Shown one piece after another: positions 7,635 to 15,797 of a stretch of 64,000 nucleotides of DNA. The translations under genes were made by a program, and so were the position numbers. This DNA comes from CAG-411 sp963643465. GTDB taxonomy: Bacteria; Bacillota; Clostridia; Lachnospirales; Lachnospiraceae. The DNA lies in assembly GCA_963643465.1 (NCBI GenBank), contig CAVIJT010000017.1, positions 5,186-69,185 of the forward strand, written 5' to 3'. How positions within the stretch are numbered: position 1 is the stretch's first letter; every line of letters starts with the position of its first letter. The notes beneath the pieces were generated by a model, which was given only the letters and a program-made list of their open reading frames with translations, had not been told where the DNA came from and searched no databases.

Positions 7635-7889
7635 ATGCAAGAGTTTCAAGTTGGAGATTTGGTTCGTTCTATAGCAGGAAGAGATAAAGATTCCTTCTAT
7701 ATAATAGTAAAAATAGATGGAGAGTTTTTATATCTTGCAGATGGAAAATATAAATTTGTAGATAAACCAAAGAAGAAAAGAAAAAAGCATAGTGTCTTTA
7801 TAAAAAGAAATAAAAGTGACCATACACATACCGATTTGCAAATTAAGCGAATGTTAAAGCTATATATAAAGGAAGAATTGCCGAAATAA
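7635..7889 (+). CDS. Small KOW-domain RNA-binding protein
   Basis: This 84-residue basic protein has a KOW/SH3-like N-terminus (VGDLVRSIAGRDKDSFYIIV) and a lysine-rich middle (KPKKKRKKH). Proteins of this kind, often annotated as L14E-like KOW-domain RNA-binding proteins, are found between map and infA in Clostridia. Its exact role is not known; an association with ribosomes or rRNA is inferred from the KOW fold and the position in the ribosomal operon. A Shine-Dalgarno AAAGGGA precedes the ATG. Confidence 0.85.
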   Translation: MQEFQVGDLVRSIAGRDKDSFYIIVKIDGEFLYLADGKYKFVDKPKKKRKKHSVFIKRNKSDHTHTDLQIKRMLKLYIKEELPK

Positions 7890-8048
7890 GTTTGGCAGTC
7901 ATGAATGTGTTAAAAATCAATATTATTAATAAGAAGATTTAGTTGCTGTGTACATTTTTAGCTGTGCATTTTTGCACATACTTTGTTACAGCGAAGTGAA
8001 ATCAAAATCCAGATGGACATAAGGATTAATGAAATAGGAGGAATTAAT

Positions 8049-8267
8049 ATGTCAAAAGCAGATGTAGTAGAAATTGAAGGAACCGTTGTGGAGAAACTTC
8101 CAAATGCAATGTTTAAAGTAGAGTTAGAGAATGGACACATTGTATTGGCACATATCAGTGGAAAATTAAGAATGAACTTCATTCGTATTTTGCCTGGTGA
8201 TAAGGTAACATTAGAGCTTTCTCCATATGATTTGTCTAAGGGAAGAATTATTTGGAGAGATAAATAA
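8049..8267 (+). CDS. infA: Translation initiation factor IF-1
   Basis: This 72-residue OB-fold protein binds the ribosomal A site during initiation. The open frame extends upstream to 7983, but AGGAGG at 8037-8042 fixes the ATG at 8049, giving MSKADVVEIEGTVVEKLPNA. The conserved HISGKLRMNFIRILPGDKV and the terminal LSKGRIIWR are present. A strong hairpin with a T-tail follows, then a family 1 repeat and a fresh promoter for rpmJ, so infA ends a transcriptional segment. Confidence 0.97.
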   Translation: MSKADVVEIEGTVVEKLPNAMFKVELENGHIVLAHISGKLRMNFIRILPGDKVTLELSPYDLSKGRIIWRDK

Positions 8268-8279
8268 GAGGCATAGAAT

Positions 8280-8318
8280 TGCAGTTTAGCATCTTGGTTG
8301 TTGCTAAACTGTAATTTT
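8280..8318 (+). terminator. Rho-independent terminator after infA
   Basis: CAGTTTAGCA (8282-8291) and TGCTAAACTG (8302-8311) form a perfect 10-bp stem, followed by TAATTTTATTT. It starts about 12 nt after the infA stop. Confidence 0.75.
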
Positions 8319-8320
8319 AT

Positions 8321-8420
8321 TTACGCAAGTAGGGAGGAAAATCTAGTGCTTGCATGAAGTGTTGACCAGCACCGCCATAATCTGCGAAACTGGAAAAGTA
8401 TGTTTCTCAAGATTTATGTG
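8321..8420 (+). repeat. Dispersed structured repeat, family 1, copy B
   Basis: This copy lies between the infA terminator and the rpmJ promoter. It keeps the same block order as copies A and C: ACGCAAGTAGGGAGGAAAATC, GTGCTTGCATGAAG, TTGACCAGCACCGCCATAATC and GCGAAAC...GTTTCTC. Stem 1 is GTGCTTG (8346-8352) with CCAGCAC (8366-8372, one mismatch); stem 2 is GAAAC (8386-8390) with GTTTC (8402-8406). Confidence 0.75.
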
Positions 8421-8473
8421 AGTGTGACCGTAACAGCAATTAGCAAAGTTAGGAAAAAATAAACATTTTCTGC

Positions 8474-8502
8474 TTGCAATTTGCATATTCTTATGCTACA
8501 AT
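8474..8502 (+). promoter_or_regulatory. Promoter of rpmJ
   Basis: TTGCAA (8474-8479), a 17-nt spacer and TACAAT (8497-8502) with an extended -10 TG (TGCTACAAT). It lies 33 nt ahead of the rpmJ start codon. Confidence 0.75.
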
Positions 8503-8535
8503 AACGAATGGACTTTTGTGAAAGGAGAGATTACG

Positions 8536-8649
8536 ATGAAAGTAAGATCATCAGTAAAACCGATTTGCGAAAAATGCAAGATCATCAGAAGAAAAGGAAG
8601 AGTAAGAGTAATCTGTGAAAATCCTAGACACAAACAAAGACAAGGTTAA
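8536..8649 (+). CDS. rpmJ: 50S ribosomal protein L36, zinc type
   Basis: This 37-residue gene was found by reading the sequence after AAAGGAG (8521-8527): MKVRSSVKPICEKCKIIRRK and the terminal CENPRHKQRQG. The three cysteines and one histidine form the zinc ribbon of the C+ form of L36. The position between infA and rpsM is the standard one. Here the gene has its own promoter and is separated from rpsM by 343 nt, so it is partly uncoupled from the rest of the alpha operon. Confidence 0.97.
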   Translation: MKVRSSVKPICEKCKIIRRKGRVRVICENPRHKQRQG

Positions 8650-8739
8650 TATTTTAGAGAAATCAGTTTCACTGTGAAGCGTTGCAACAGAGTGTTTCGT
8701 GATTTCACAATGATATAAATTTGTTTTTGCTTTTTGTGT

Positions 8740-8745
8740 TACAAT
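8740..8745 (+). promoter_or_regulatory. Extended -10 promoter of rpsM
   Basis: TGTTACAAT has the -10 hexamer TACAAT at 8740-8745 with an upstream TG; the -35 region at 8717-8722 is poor. Transcription would begin near 8752, the first base of the long-range stem in the rpsM leader. The same TGnTACAAT form is used 240 nt upstream for rpmJ. Confidence 0.55.
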
Positions 8746-8751
8746 GCCTAC

Positions 8752-8980
8752 AAAGGCAGTACAGAAATGTACAACATTGTGATACTGTGGACAGTCTGAT
8801 TCACTGTTGCGGAAGAATGTCATTTTCATTCAACTGCCTTTAGGAATTAAAAATCAGGTCTATTCCTAATGCATGGTTTAAAGCGGCTGGAGCAATGATA
8901 CACTTGGGTGTGTTGAATTGCATGAATCAATGAAACAATTGCTACGGCAATTAGAAACTATCAAAATACAAATTTTATGG
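8752..8980 (+). promoter_or_regulatory. Structured leader of the rpsM-rpsK-rpsD-rpoA-rplQ operon
   Basis: The 343-nt gap between rpmJ and rpsM holds a long untranslated leader. AAAGGCAGT (8752-8760) pairs with ACTGCCTTT (8833-8841), a perfect 9-bp long-range stem; TAGGAAT (8841-8847) pairs with ATTCCTA (8862-8868); AATTGC (around 8938) pairs with GCAATT around a TACG loop. The first stem begins at the predicted transcription start. Position and architecture suggest an autoregulatory r-protein binding site, S4 being the known regulator of alpha operons in E. coli; that assignment is inference. Confidence 0.5.
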
Positions 8981-8992
8981 AGGTTATTGCAC

Positions 8993-9361
8993 ATGGCTCG
9001 TATCAGTGGTGTAGATTTACCAAGAGAAAAACGTGTAGAAATAGGTCTTACCTATGTGTATGGTATCGGTAGAGTAAGTTCTAACCGTATCCTTGCTGAG
9101 GCAAATGTTAATCCTGACACTCGTGTAAAGGATTTAACAGATGAGGAAGTTGCAAGAATTCGTGACGTCATCGATGCTTCTCAGACTGTAGAAGGTGATT
9201 TACGTAGAGAAATCGCTATGAATATTAAGAGATTACAGGAAATCGGATGTTATAGAGGAATCCGTCATAGAAAAGGTCTTCCAGTTCGTGGACAGAAGAC
9301 TAAGACAAACGCTAGAACAAGAAAAGGTCCTAAGCGTACAGTAGCGAATAAGAAGAAATAA
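8993..9361 (+). CDS. rpsM: 30S ribosomal protein S13
   Basis: This 122-residue protein of the 30S head contacts the P-site tRNA and the 50S subunit. An open frame extends upstream to 8918, but GGAGG at 8979-8983 and the family start MARISGVDLPREKRVEIGL fix the ATG at 8993. The C-terminal basic tail RTNARTRKGPKRTVANKKK-like region is present. It is the first gene of the alpha operon segment and follows the structured leader. Confidence 0.97.
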   Translation: MARISGVDLPREKRVEIGLTYVYGIGRVSSNRILAEANVNPDTRVKDLTDEEVARIRDVIDASQTVEGDLRREIAMNIKRLQEIGCYRGIRHRKGLPVRGQKTKTNARTRKGPKRTVANKKK

Positions 9362-9407
9362 TATTTAGATTAGTAAAGAAATTTTAAATCCATAGGAGGG
9401 TTTGTCA

Positions 9408-9803
9408 ATGGCTAAGAAAATAGCAAAAAAAGTGACAAAAAAGCGTGTTAAGAAAAACGTGGATCGTGGACAAGCACATATTCAGTCATCTTTTAATAAT
9501 ACAATTGTTACACTGACAGATGCAGAAGGAAATGCACTTTCTTGGGCAAGTGCAGGTGGATTAGGTTTTAGAGGTTCTAGAAAATCTACTCCTTATGCAG
9601 CACAGATGGCAGCAGAGACAGCAGCAAAGGCAGCTATCCCACATGGCTTAAAGTCTGTAGAAGTTATGGTTAAGGGACCTGGTTCAGGAAGAGAAGCAGC
9701 AATCCGTGCGCTTCAGGCTTGCGGAATCGAAGTTACATCTATCAAGGACGTAACCCCAGTACCACATAACGGATGTAGACCACCAAAGCGTAGACGTGTC
9801 TAG
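9408..9803 (+). CDS. rpsK: 30S ribosomal protein S11
   Basis: This 131-residue platform protein contains the typical GQAHIQSSFNNTIVTLTD near the N-terminus and GCRPPKRRRV at the end. AGGAGGG at 9394-9400 points to the ATG at 9408, not the in-frame TTG at 9402. It is 46 nt after rpsM and followed by rpsD. Confidence 0.97.
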   Translation: MAKKIAKKVTKKRVKKNVDRGQAHIQSSFNNTIVTLTDAEGNALSWASAGGLGFRGSRKSTPYAAQMAAETAAKAAIPHGLKSVEVMVKGPGSGREAAIRALQACGIEVTSIKDVTPVPHNGCRPPKRRRV

Positions 9804-9827
9804 TATAGTGATTAGGAGGTAAAAAGA

Positions 9828-10421
9828 ATGGCAGTAGATAGAACCCCAGTGCTTAAAAGATGTAGATCTTTAGGAATCGATCCTCAGGTTTTGGGAATTG
9901 ATAAGAAGTCTAACAGAAGTGTTAGAACTGGTAGAAAAGTAAGCGAATATGGCTTACAGTTAAGAGAAAAACAGAAGGCTAAGTTCATTTATGGTGTATT
10001 AGAGAAGCCTTTTAGAAATATGTTTGCAAAAGCTCAGAAGATTAGAACAGGCACAACAGGTGAGAACTTAATGATTCTTCTTGAGTTAAGACTTGACAAC
10101 GTAATCTTTAGAATGGGATACGGAAGAACAAGAAAAGAAGCAAGACAGATTGTAGATCATAAGCATGTACTTGTAAATGGTAAGGTTGTAAACATTCCTT
10201 CTTACCAGGTAAAAGCTGGCGATACTATTGAAATCGCTGAGAAGTATAAGAATATGCAGAGATATAAAGATATCTTAGAGGTAACTGATGGAAGACTAGT
10301 CCCAGCTTGGTTAGAAGCAAATCATGAAGCGTTATCAGGTGTTGTTAAGGAACTTCCTACAAGAGATCAGATCGATGTACCTGTAAACGAAATGCTTATC
10401 GTCGAGTTGTATTCTAAATAA
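9828..10421 (+). CDS. rpsD: 30S ribosomal protein S4
   Basis: This 197-residue primary assembly protein lacks the N-terminal zinc cysteines (C- form) and has the S4 RNA-binding domain at about residues 88-150 (LRLDNVIFRMGYGRTRKEARQIVDHKHVLVNG). It ends NEMLIVELYSK. AGGAGG precedes the ATG. In many bacteria S4 represses its own operon, which is relevant to the structured rpsM leader upstream. There is a 116-nt spacer before rpoA. Confidence 0.97.
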   Translation: MAVDRTPVLKRCRSLGIDPQVLGIDKKSNRSVRTGRKVSEYGLQLREKQKAKFIYGVLEKPFRNMFAKAQKIRTGTTGENLMILLELRLDNVIFRMGYGRTRKEARQIVDHKHVLVNGKVVNIPSYQVKAGDTIEIAEKYKNMQRYKDILEVTDGRLVPAWLEANHEALSGVVKELPTRDQIDVPVNEMLIVELYSK

Positions 10422-10537
10422 TAAAGTGGCTGTTTTTTCTGCATTTTATATGTGGAAAAAGGCCTGCTTTATGGGAATATGAAGAAAACAGTGAGTGATG
10501 ATAACAGCAGCATATAACCCAGAAGGAGGGTCCTTAG

Positions 10538-11497
10538 ATGTTTGATTTTGAAAAACCAAAAATTGACATTGAAGAAATTTCAGAAGATAAGAGATATGGA
10601 CGTTTTGTAGTAGAACCCCTTGAAAGAGGCTATGGTACAACTTTAGGTAATTCTTTAAGAAGAATTATGCTTTCATCATTACCTGGTACAGCAGTAAGCC
10701 AAGTTAAGATTGATGGTGTTGTCCATGAGTTTAGCTCTATTCCTGGTGTGAAGGAAGACGTAACGGAAATTATCATGAACATCAAGAATTTGGCAATTAA
10801 AAATACAAGCGATTCAAACGAACCAAAGACTGCATATATTGAGTTCGAGGGCGAAGGTGTTGTAACTGCTGGAGATATTCAGGTGGATCCGGATATTGAG
10901 ATTTTAAACCCTGAGTTAGTAATTGCTACACTTAGTGGTGGTAAAGACTGTAAACTTTCCATGGAGTTGACTATTACAAGAGGAAGAGGATATGTAAGTT
11001 CTGATAAGAACAAGAGCGAGGAATATCCTTTAGGTACCATTGCAATAGATTCTATTTACACACCAGTTGAGAGAGTAAATCTTGCGGTTGAAAATACTCG
11101 TGTTGGTCAGATTACAGACTATGATAAACTTACATTAGATGTATTCACAAATGGTACCTTAGAGCCAGATGAAGCAGTTAGTTTAGCTGCTAAGGTTCTT
11201 AGTGAGCACTTAAAGTCTTTCATTGATCTTTCTGAAAATGCAAAGACTGCTGAGATTATGGTTGAGAAGCCAGAAGATCCAAAGGGTGCAGTTCTTGATA
11301 TGAGTATTGATGAATTAGAGCTTTCTGTACGTTCTTATAACTGTTTGAAGAGAGCTGGTATCAATACAGTAGAAGAATTAACCAACAAGACATCAGAGGA
11401 TATGATGAAAGTTCGTAACTTAGGACGTAAGTCTTTAGAAGAAGTACTTGCTAAGTTAAAAGAATTGGGATTATCCTTAAATGTTGGTGATGAATAA
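10538..11497 (+). CDS. rpoA: RNA polymerase subunit alpha
   Basis: This 319-residue subunit nucleates assembly of RNA polymerase. The N-terminal dimerisation domain (residues about 1-230) includes GYGTTLGNSLRRIMLSSLPG, and the C-terminal helix-hairpin-helix domain (from about 250) carries ELELSVRSYNCLKRAGINTV and RNLGRKSLEEV, which contact UP elements and activators. AAGGAGG precedes the ATG. Position between rpsD and rplQ is universal. Confidence 0.98.
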   Translation: MFDFEKPKIDIEEISEDKRYGRFVVEPLERGYGTTLGNSLRRIMLSSLPGTAVSQVKIDGVVHEFSSIPGVKEDVTEIIMNIKNLAIKNTSDSNEPKTAYIEFEGEGVVTAGDIQVDPDIEILNPELVIATLSGGKDCKLSMELTITRGRGYVSSDKNKSEEYPLGTIAIDSIYTPVERVNLAVENTRVGQITDYDKLTLDVFTNGTLEPDEAVSLAAKVLSEHLKSFIDLSENAKTAEIMVEKPEDPKGAVLDMSIDELELSVRSYNCLKRAGINTVEELTNKTSEDMMKVRNLGRKSLEEVLAKLKELGLSLNVGDE

Positions 11498-11542
11498 TAA
11501 TAGTATACAAGAAACGTTGTTATAAATTTAGGAGGTAAGCAA

Positions 11543-12091
11543 ATGGCAGGGTATAGAAAACTTGGAAGAACTTCAAGTCAGAGAAAAGCTTTGCTTAGAA
11601 ACCAGGTAACAAACTTACTTTACAATGGTAAAATCGTTACTACGGAAGCGAAGGCAAAAGAAATTCGTCGTATTGCTGAAGGCATTATTGCTTTAGGTGT
11701 AAGAGAAAAAGATAACTTCGAGACAGTAACTGTAAAGTCAACAGTTGCAAAGAGAGATGAAAATGGTCTTAAGGTTACAGAAGAGAAGACAAGCAAGAAC
11801 GGTAAGAAATATCAGGTTGTTGTTCGTGAAACAATCGATAAGGAAATCAAAAAAGAGAATCCTAGCCGTATCCATGCTAGAAGACAGATGAACAAGATGC
11901 TTTACAACGTAACAGAGACAACTAAGGGTGCTGGTAAGAAGCGTAATACTAAGGTTGTTGACGTTGCAGATAAGGTATTTGATGAAATCGCACCTAAGTA
12001 CGCTGATCGTAACGGTGGTTACACAAGAATGGTAAAGATTGGACAGCGTAAAGGTGATGCTGCAATGGAAGTATTAATCGAGTTAGTATAA
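11543..12091 (+). CDS. rplQ: 50S ribosomal protein L17, long form
   Basis: This 182-residue protein begins MAGYRKLGRTSSQRKALLRN and ends GQRKGDAAMEVLIELV, both standard L17. Common L17 proteins are roughly 115-130 residues; the extra length is an insertion of about 55-60 residues at positions 60-120, rich in Lys, Glu and Thr, before the conserved SRIHARRQMNKMLYN-like part. AGGAGG precedes the ATG. It is the last gene of the ribosomal block and is followed by a strong terminator. Confidence 0.95.
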   Translation: MAGYRKLGRTSSQRKALLRNQVTNLLYNGKIVTTEAKAKEIRRIAEGIIALGVREKDNFETVTVKSTVAKRDENGLKVTEEKTSKNGKKYQVVVRETIDKEIKKENPSRIHARRQMNKMLYNVTETTKGAGKKRNTKVVDVADKVFDEIAPKYADRNGGYTRMVKIGQRKGDAAMEVLIELV

Positions 12092-12135
12092 AATTATCAG
12101 GGAAGTCAGTTACTTTTAAAGTAAGACATAACTGT

Positions 12136-12174
12136 AAAAAAGTCATCGTACAAATGTGCGATGACTTTTTTTAT
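12136..12174 (+). terminator. Strong terminator of the ribosomal super-operon
   Basis: AAAAAGTCATCGTAC (12137-12151) pairs with GTGCGATGACTTTTT (12156-12170) around an AAAT loop, followed by more T residues. The A-tract/T-tract symmetry makes it functional in either direction. Confidence 0.9.
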
Positions 12175-12214
12175 CTTATAGGAAAATGATTGTCTAAATT
12201 AGAAGTATGAAATG

Positions 12215-12243
12215 TTTACAAAAATGACAGAATGCTTTACAAT
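12215..12243 (+). promoter_or_regulatory. Promoter of the ecfA1-ecfA2-ecfT-truA cluster
   Basis: TTTACA (12215-12220), 17-nt spacer, TACAAT (12238-12243), between the rplQ terminator and ecfA1. The leader is about 65 nt. Confidence 0.7.
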
Positions 12244-12314
12244 AAACAAAGTGAGCATTTTTGTCCATTGTGGGTGAAAATAAATTAGAAATTGGGTGAA
12301 ATGGCGGTGGCAAG

Positions 12315-13163
12315 ATGGTAAAAGCAAAGGACGTAGTATTTGAATATATTCGAAGAGATGAGGAAGGGAATATAGAGGAGATTAAACGAGCAGTAGATCA
12401 GGTTTCTTTGGAAATTCATCCGGGAGAATTTATTGCAATTTTAGGGCATAATGGTTCCGGAAAATCTACTTTTGCGAAACATTTGAATGGACTGCTTTTA
12501 CCAACCGAAGGAAGCATATATATAGATGGAAAAGATACAAAAGATAAAGATAAGTTGTGGGAAATCAGACAGACCACAGGAATGGTTTTTCAAAATCCAG
12601 ATAATCAGCTCATATCCAATGTAGTGGAAGAGGATGTGGGATTTGGGCCAGAGAATTTAGGGGTTCCTACTAAAAATATTTGGGAGAGGGTAGAGCGTTG
12701 TCTAAAAGCAGTAGACATGTTTGCTTATCGAAAAAAGTCTCCTAACCGTTTGTCTGGCGGACAGAAGCAGAGGGTTGCCATAGCAGGTGTAATGGCAATG
12801 CAAACAAAGTGTATTGTGTTAGATGAACCAACAGCTATGTTAGATCCGATTGCCAGAAAGGAAGTATTGGAAACCATACATCATTTGAATAAAAAGGAAA
12901 AAATCACAGTTATTTTGATTACGCATTATATGGAAGAAGTGGTAGATGCCGATCGAATTTTTGTAATGGATCAGGGGCAAGTTGTGATGAGTGGTGGACC
13001 AAGTGAGATATTTAGGCAGGTAGAAAAGCTGAAAGAATTGCATTTGACAGTGCCACAAGTGACAGAGCTTGCATATGAGTTAAGAAAACAGGGGATTCCA
13101 CTTCCAGATCCTATTTTGACAGAACAGGAATTTACGGAACACATGTCCAAGTTATGGGCATAG
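12315..13163 (+). CDS. ecfA1: ECF transporter ATPase EcfA1
   Basis: This 282-residue ABC ATPase is one half of the heterodimeric motor of a group II energy-coupling factor transporter, which serves interchangeable vitamin and micronutrient S-components encoded elsewhere. Walker A GHNGSGKST lies near residue 46, the signature LSGGQKQRVAIAG near 145 and Walker B VLDEPTAMLDP just after. The start ATG at 12315 has only a weak GGTGG-type Shine-Dalgarno sequence. The following ecfA2 and ecfT confirm the module, which lies downstream of rplQ in many Firmicutes. Confidence 0.95.
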   Translation: MVKAKDVVFEYIRRDEEGNIEEIKRAVDQVSLEIHPGEFIAILGHNGSGKSTFAKHLNGLLLPTEGSIYIDGKDTKDKDKLWEIRQTTGMVFQNPDNQLISNVVEEDVGFGPENLGVPTKNIWERVERCLKAVDMFAYRKKSPNRLSGGQKQRVAIAGVMAMQTKCIVLDEPTAMLDPIARKEVLETIHHLNKKEKITVILITHYMEEVVDADRIFVMDQGQVVMSGGPSEIFRQVEKLKELHLTVPQVTELAYELRKQGIPLPDPILTEQEFTEHMSKLWA

Positions 13164-13181
13164 AAAATGAGGTGAATCAGA

Positions 13182-14051
13182 TTGTCAATTATCGTAGATC
13201 ATGTATTTTTTCAGCATAAAGATTGTATAAATACAGAAGAATACGCATTAAAAGATATTAATTTGGAAATAAAAGATGGAGAATTTATTGGCATTATTGG
13301 ACAGACTGGTTCGGGAAAGTCCACATTGATACAACATTTGAATGGATTGGAGAAGGCTACCAGTGGAACCATTTATTACAATGGAGAAGATATATATGCC
13401 AAGGATTATTCCTTAAAGCAGTTGCGCGGTAAAGTGGGATTGGTATTTCAATATCCGGAATACCAATTGTTTGAAAGTACCGTTATAGAGGATGTAAAAT
13501 TTGGACCAAGAAATTTGGGATGGTCGCCTTTGGAAGTAGATTTGAAAAGCTATCAGGCATTTCGGGATGTGGGACTTGGAGAAGAGTTGTTAGACGTGTC
13601 CCCTTTTCAATTGTCTGGTGGACAAAAGAGGCGGGTGGCAATTGCAGGTGTGCTTGCAATGGAACCAGAGGTGCTTATATTAGATGAACCAACAGCAGGA
13701 TTAGATCCTTATGGGCGTGAAGAGATTTTAAACTTAATTAGTCGATTGCATAAGGAGAAAAAATGCACCATTATACTGGTGTCTCATTCTATGGAAGATG
13801 TGGCAAATTATGTGGATCGTCTCCTAGTTATGTATCAAGGCAGAATTATGTTAGATGGAAGTCCAAAAGAGATATTTAAGCATCGGACAGAATTAGAGAA
13901 CATTGGTTTATCAGTACCACAAGTTACCAAGGCAATGCAAGGCTTGAAGGAAAGAGGGATTCCTGTGGAGGGAAATGTCATTTCCTTAGATGAGGCAAAA
14001 CAGGAAATATTGCAGGCATATAATAAGCGAAGGAAAGGAAAAATGGTATGA
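13182..14051 (+). CDS. ecfA2: ECF transporter ATPase EcfA2
   Basis: This 289-residue ABC ATPase is the second motor subunit. It has Walker A GQTGSGKST, the signature LSGGQKRRVAIAG and Walker B ILDEPTAGLDP. The start is TTG at 13182 with GAGGTGA about 7 nt upstream. The C-terminal extension (LSVPQVTKAMQGLKERGIPV) closely parallels that of EcfA1 and is typical of EcfA proteins. The stop overlaps the ecfT start by 4 nt (ATGA). Confidence 0.95.
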   Translation: MSIIVDHVFFQHKDCINTEEYALKDINLEIKDGEFIGIIGQTGSGKSTLIQHLNGLEKATSGTIYYNGEDIYAKDYSLKQLRGKVGLVFQYPEYQLFESTVIEDVKFGPRNLGWSPLEVDLKSYQAFRDVGLGEELLDVSPFQLSGGQKRRVAIAGVLAMEPEVLILDEPTAGLDPYGREEILNLISRLHKEKKCTIILVSHSMEDVANYVDRLLVMYQGRIMLDGSPKEIFKHRTELENIGLSVPQVTKAMQGLKERGIPVEGNVISLDEAKQEILQAYNKRRKGKMV

Positions 14052-14881
14052 TCAGAGATATCACAATCGGACAATATTATCCAGAAGATACAGCAGTGCA
14101 TCGGATGGACCCTAGATTGAAGTTGATAGCAACTGTTGTATATATTGTATCTATGTTTTGCTTTCATCGTTTTTTAGGATTTGTAGTGTGCGCAGGTTTT
14201 TTGGCACTTGTGATACATTGTTCCAAAGTTCCATTTTCTTATATTGCTAAGGGATTAAAGCCACTTGCCATGATTTTATTATTTACCATGGTTGTACACA
14301 TATTATTTTCAAGTGGTACACCTATTGTATCCTTTGGAATATTGTGCATTACTTGGGAGGGAATACGTGAGGCCATTTTTATGGGCATACGATTGTGCTT
14401 ATTGGTGTTTGGGGCTTCTATGATGACCTTTACCACTACGCCTAATCAGTTGACTGATGGAATAGAAAAGTTGTTTCATCCCCTCAATAAAATACATGTG
14501 CCGGTTCATGAAGTTGCTATGATGATGTCCATTGCTCTTCGATTTATTCCTATTTTGTTGGAAGAGACAGATAAAATTATGAAGGCACAGATGGCAAGAG
14601 GTGCGGATTTTGAAACCGGAGGTATGATAAAAAAGGCAAAAGCATTGGTGCCATTGCTAGTACCGTTGTTTGTGGCAGCTTTTCGCCGGGCGGAGGATCT
14701 TGCTATGGCAATGGAAGCAAGATGCTATCGTGGCGGCGAGGGCAGAACGAAAATGAAACCATTAAAATACAAATCTGTGGATGCCATTGGATATGGGGCA
14801 GTTTTGGGATATGTGGTCATTTTATTTCTTGTAGTGCGTTTTGTACCTACTATTTGGACAGTGTTGCCGCATCCATGGTAA
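14048..14881 (+). CDS. ecfT: ECF transporter transmembrane subunit EcfT
   Basis: This 277-residue membrane protein couples the EcfA ATPases to substrate-binding S-components. Several hydrophobic helices are followed by the two coupling-helix motifs ending in Ala-Arg-Gly or its variant (AQMARGADFETGG and AMEARCYRGGEGRT). It opens with the family-typical YYPEDTAVHRMDPRLKLI. Its start overlaps ecfA2 by 4 nt. No S-component is encoded nearby, so this is the general (group II) module. Confidence 0.95.
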   Translation: MIRDITIGQYYPEDTAVHRMDPRLKLIATVVYIVSMFCFHRFLGFVVCAGFLALVIHCSKVPFSYIAKGLKPLAMILLFTMVVHILFSSGTPIVSFGILCITWEGIREAIFMGIRLCLLVFGASMMTFTTTPNQLTDGIEKLFHPLNKIHVPVHEVAMMMSIALRFIPILLEETDKIMKAQMARGADFETGGMIKKAKALVPLLVPLFVAAFRRAEDLAMAMEARCYRGGEGRTKMKPLKYKSVDAIGYGAVLGYVVILFLVVRFVPTIWTVLPHPW

Positions 14882-14978
14882 AAAGTTTTTGAACCATGAA
14901 TATTTACAGGTTTGCCATTAGGAAACAAATTTGCTATTAAGCAGAAATTACCATGAATGAAAGGATTTTGATGGGTAC

Positions 14979-15749
14979 ATGAGAAGAATTAAATTAGACA
15001 TTGCCTATGATGGAACCGCTTATCACGGGTGGCAGATACAGCCCAAAGAAGTAACCGTGGAAAGTAAGATAAATCAGGCACTCAGTGAACTTTGTAATGA
15101 GAATATAAAAGTAATTGGAGCAAGTCGCACTGATGCAGGGGTACATGCGTATGGAAATGTAGCAGTATTTGATACAGAAAGTAAAATACCGGCTGAAAAA
15201 TTTGCGCTGGCGTTGAATGCCAGACTGCCATGGGATATTCGAGTGCAGGCATCCAGACAGGTTCCAGACGATTTTCATCCAAGACATTGTGATAGTATAA
15301 AAACTTATGAATATCATATATGGAACGGAAAAATTGCAGTTCCAACCAAACGGCTGTACAGCTACCATTTTCATTGGAATGTGGATATAGAAGCTATGAG
15401 GGCAGGAGCAAACTATTTGATTGGCGAACACGATTACAAAAGTTTTTGTTCTGCAAAAACACAGGTAACGGAAACGGTTCGAACCATATATAGTTTGGAC
15501 GTTCGAAAGGAGGGGGAGGAAATCATTCTCACCGTTCGAGGAAATGGCTTCTTATATAATATGGTTCGTATTATCACTGGTACACTTTTACAGGTGGGAA
15601 CCGGTTACTATAAACCAGAGCAAATCGGTGAAATGCTGGAAGAGAAAAATCGAGCAGTTGCAGGAGCTTGTGCGCCACCGATGGGATTATTCCTTGTGGG
15701 CATTTCCTATCCGGATTTGGATAGAGAAGATGAAAATTTGATGGAATAG
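14979..15749 (+). CDS. truA: tRNA pseudouridine(38-40) synthase TruA
   Basis: This 256-residue enzyme makes pseudouridine at positions 38-40 of the tRNA anticodon arm. The start MRRIKLDIAYDGTAYHGWQ and the catalytic-Asp motif ASRTDAGVHAYG (residues about 48-59) are diagnostic, as is GNGFLYNMVRIITGTLL near 195. It follows ecfT by 97 nt, the common Firmicutes order. In many Firmicutes rplM and rpsI come next; here uppP does. Confidence 0.96.
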   Translation: MRRIKLDIAYDGTAYHGWQIQPKEVTVESKINQALSELCNENIKVIGASRTDAGVHAYGNVAVFDTESKIPAEKFALALNARLPWDIRVQASRQVPDDFHPRHCDSIKTYEYHIWNGKIAVPTKRLYSYHFHWNVDIEAMRAGANYLIGEHDYKSFCSAKTQVTETVRTIYSLDVRKEGEEIILTVRGNGFLYNMVRIITGTLLQVGTGYYKPEQIGEMLEEKNRAVAGACAPPMGLFLVGISYPDLDREDENLME

Positions 15750-15797
15750 AGTGTGTAAAAAAAGGGCGAAGCCGGAAAGGCAGAAAGTGAGGAAACT

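Noticed and set aside
15750..15797. rplM-rpsI expected after truA in many Firmicutes
   Set aside because: They are simply not here; the gap is 48 nt and uppP follows. They may be elsewhere, so no loss is claimed.
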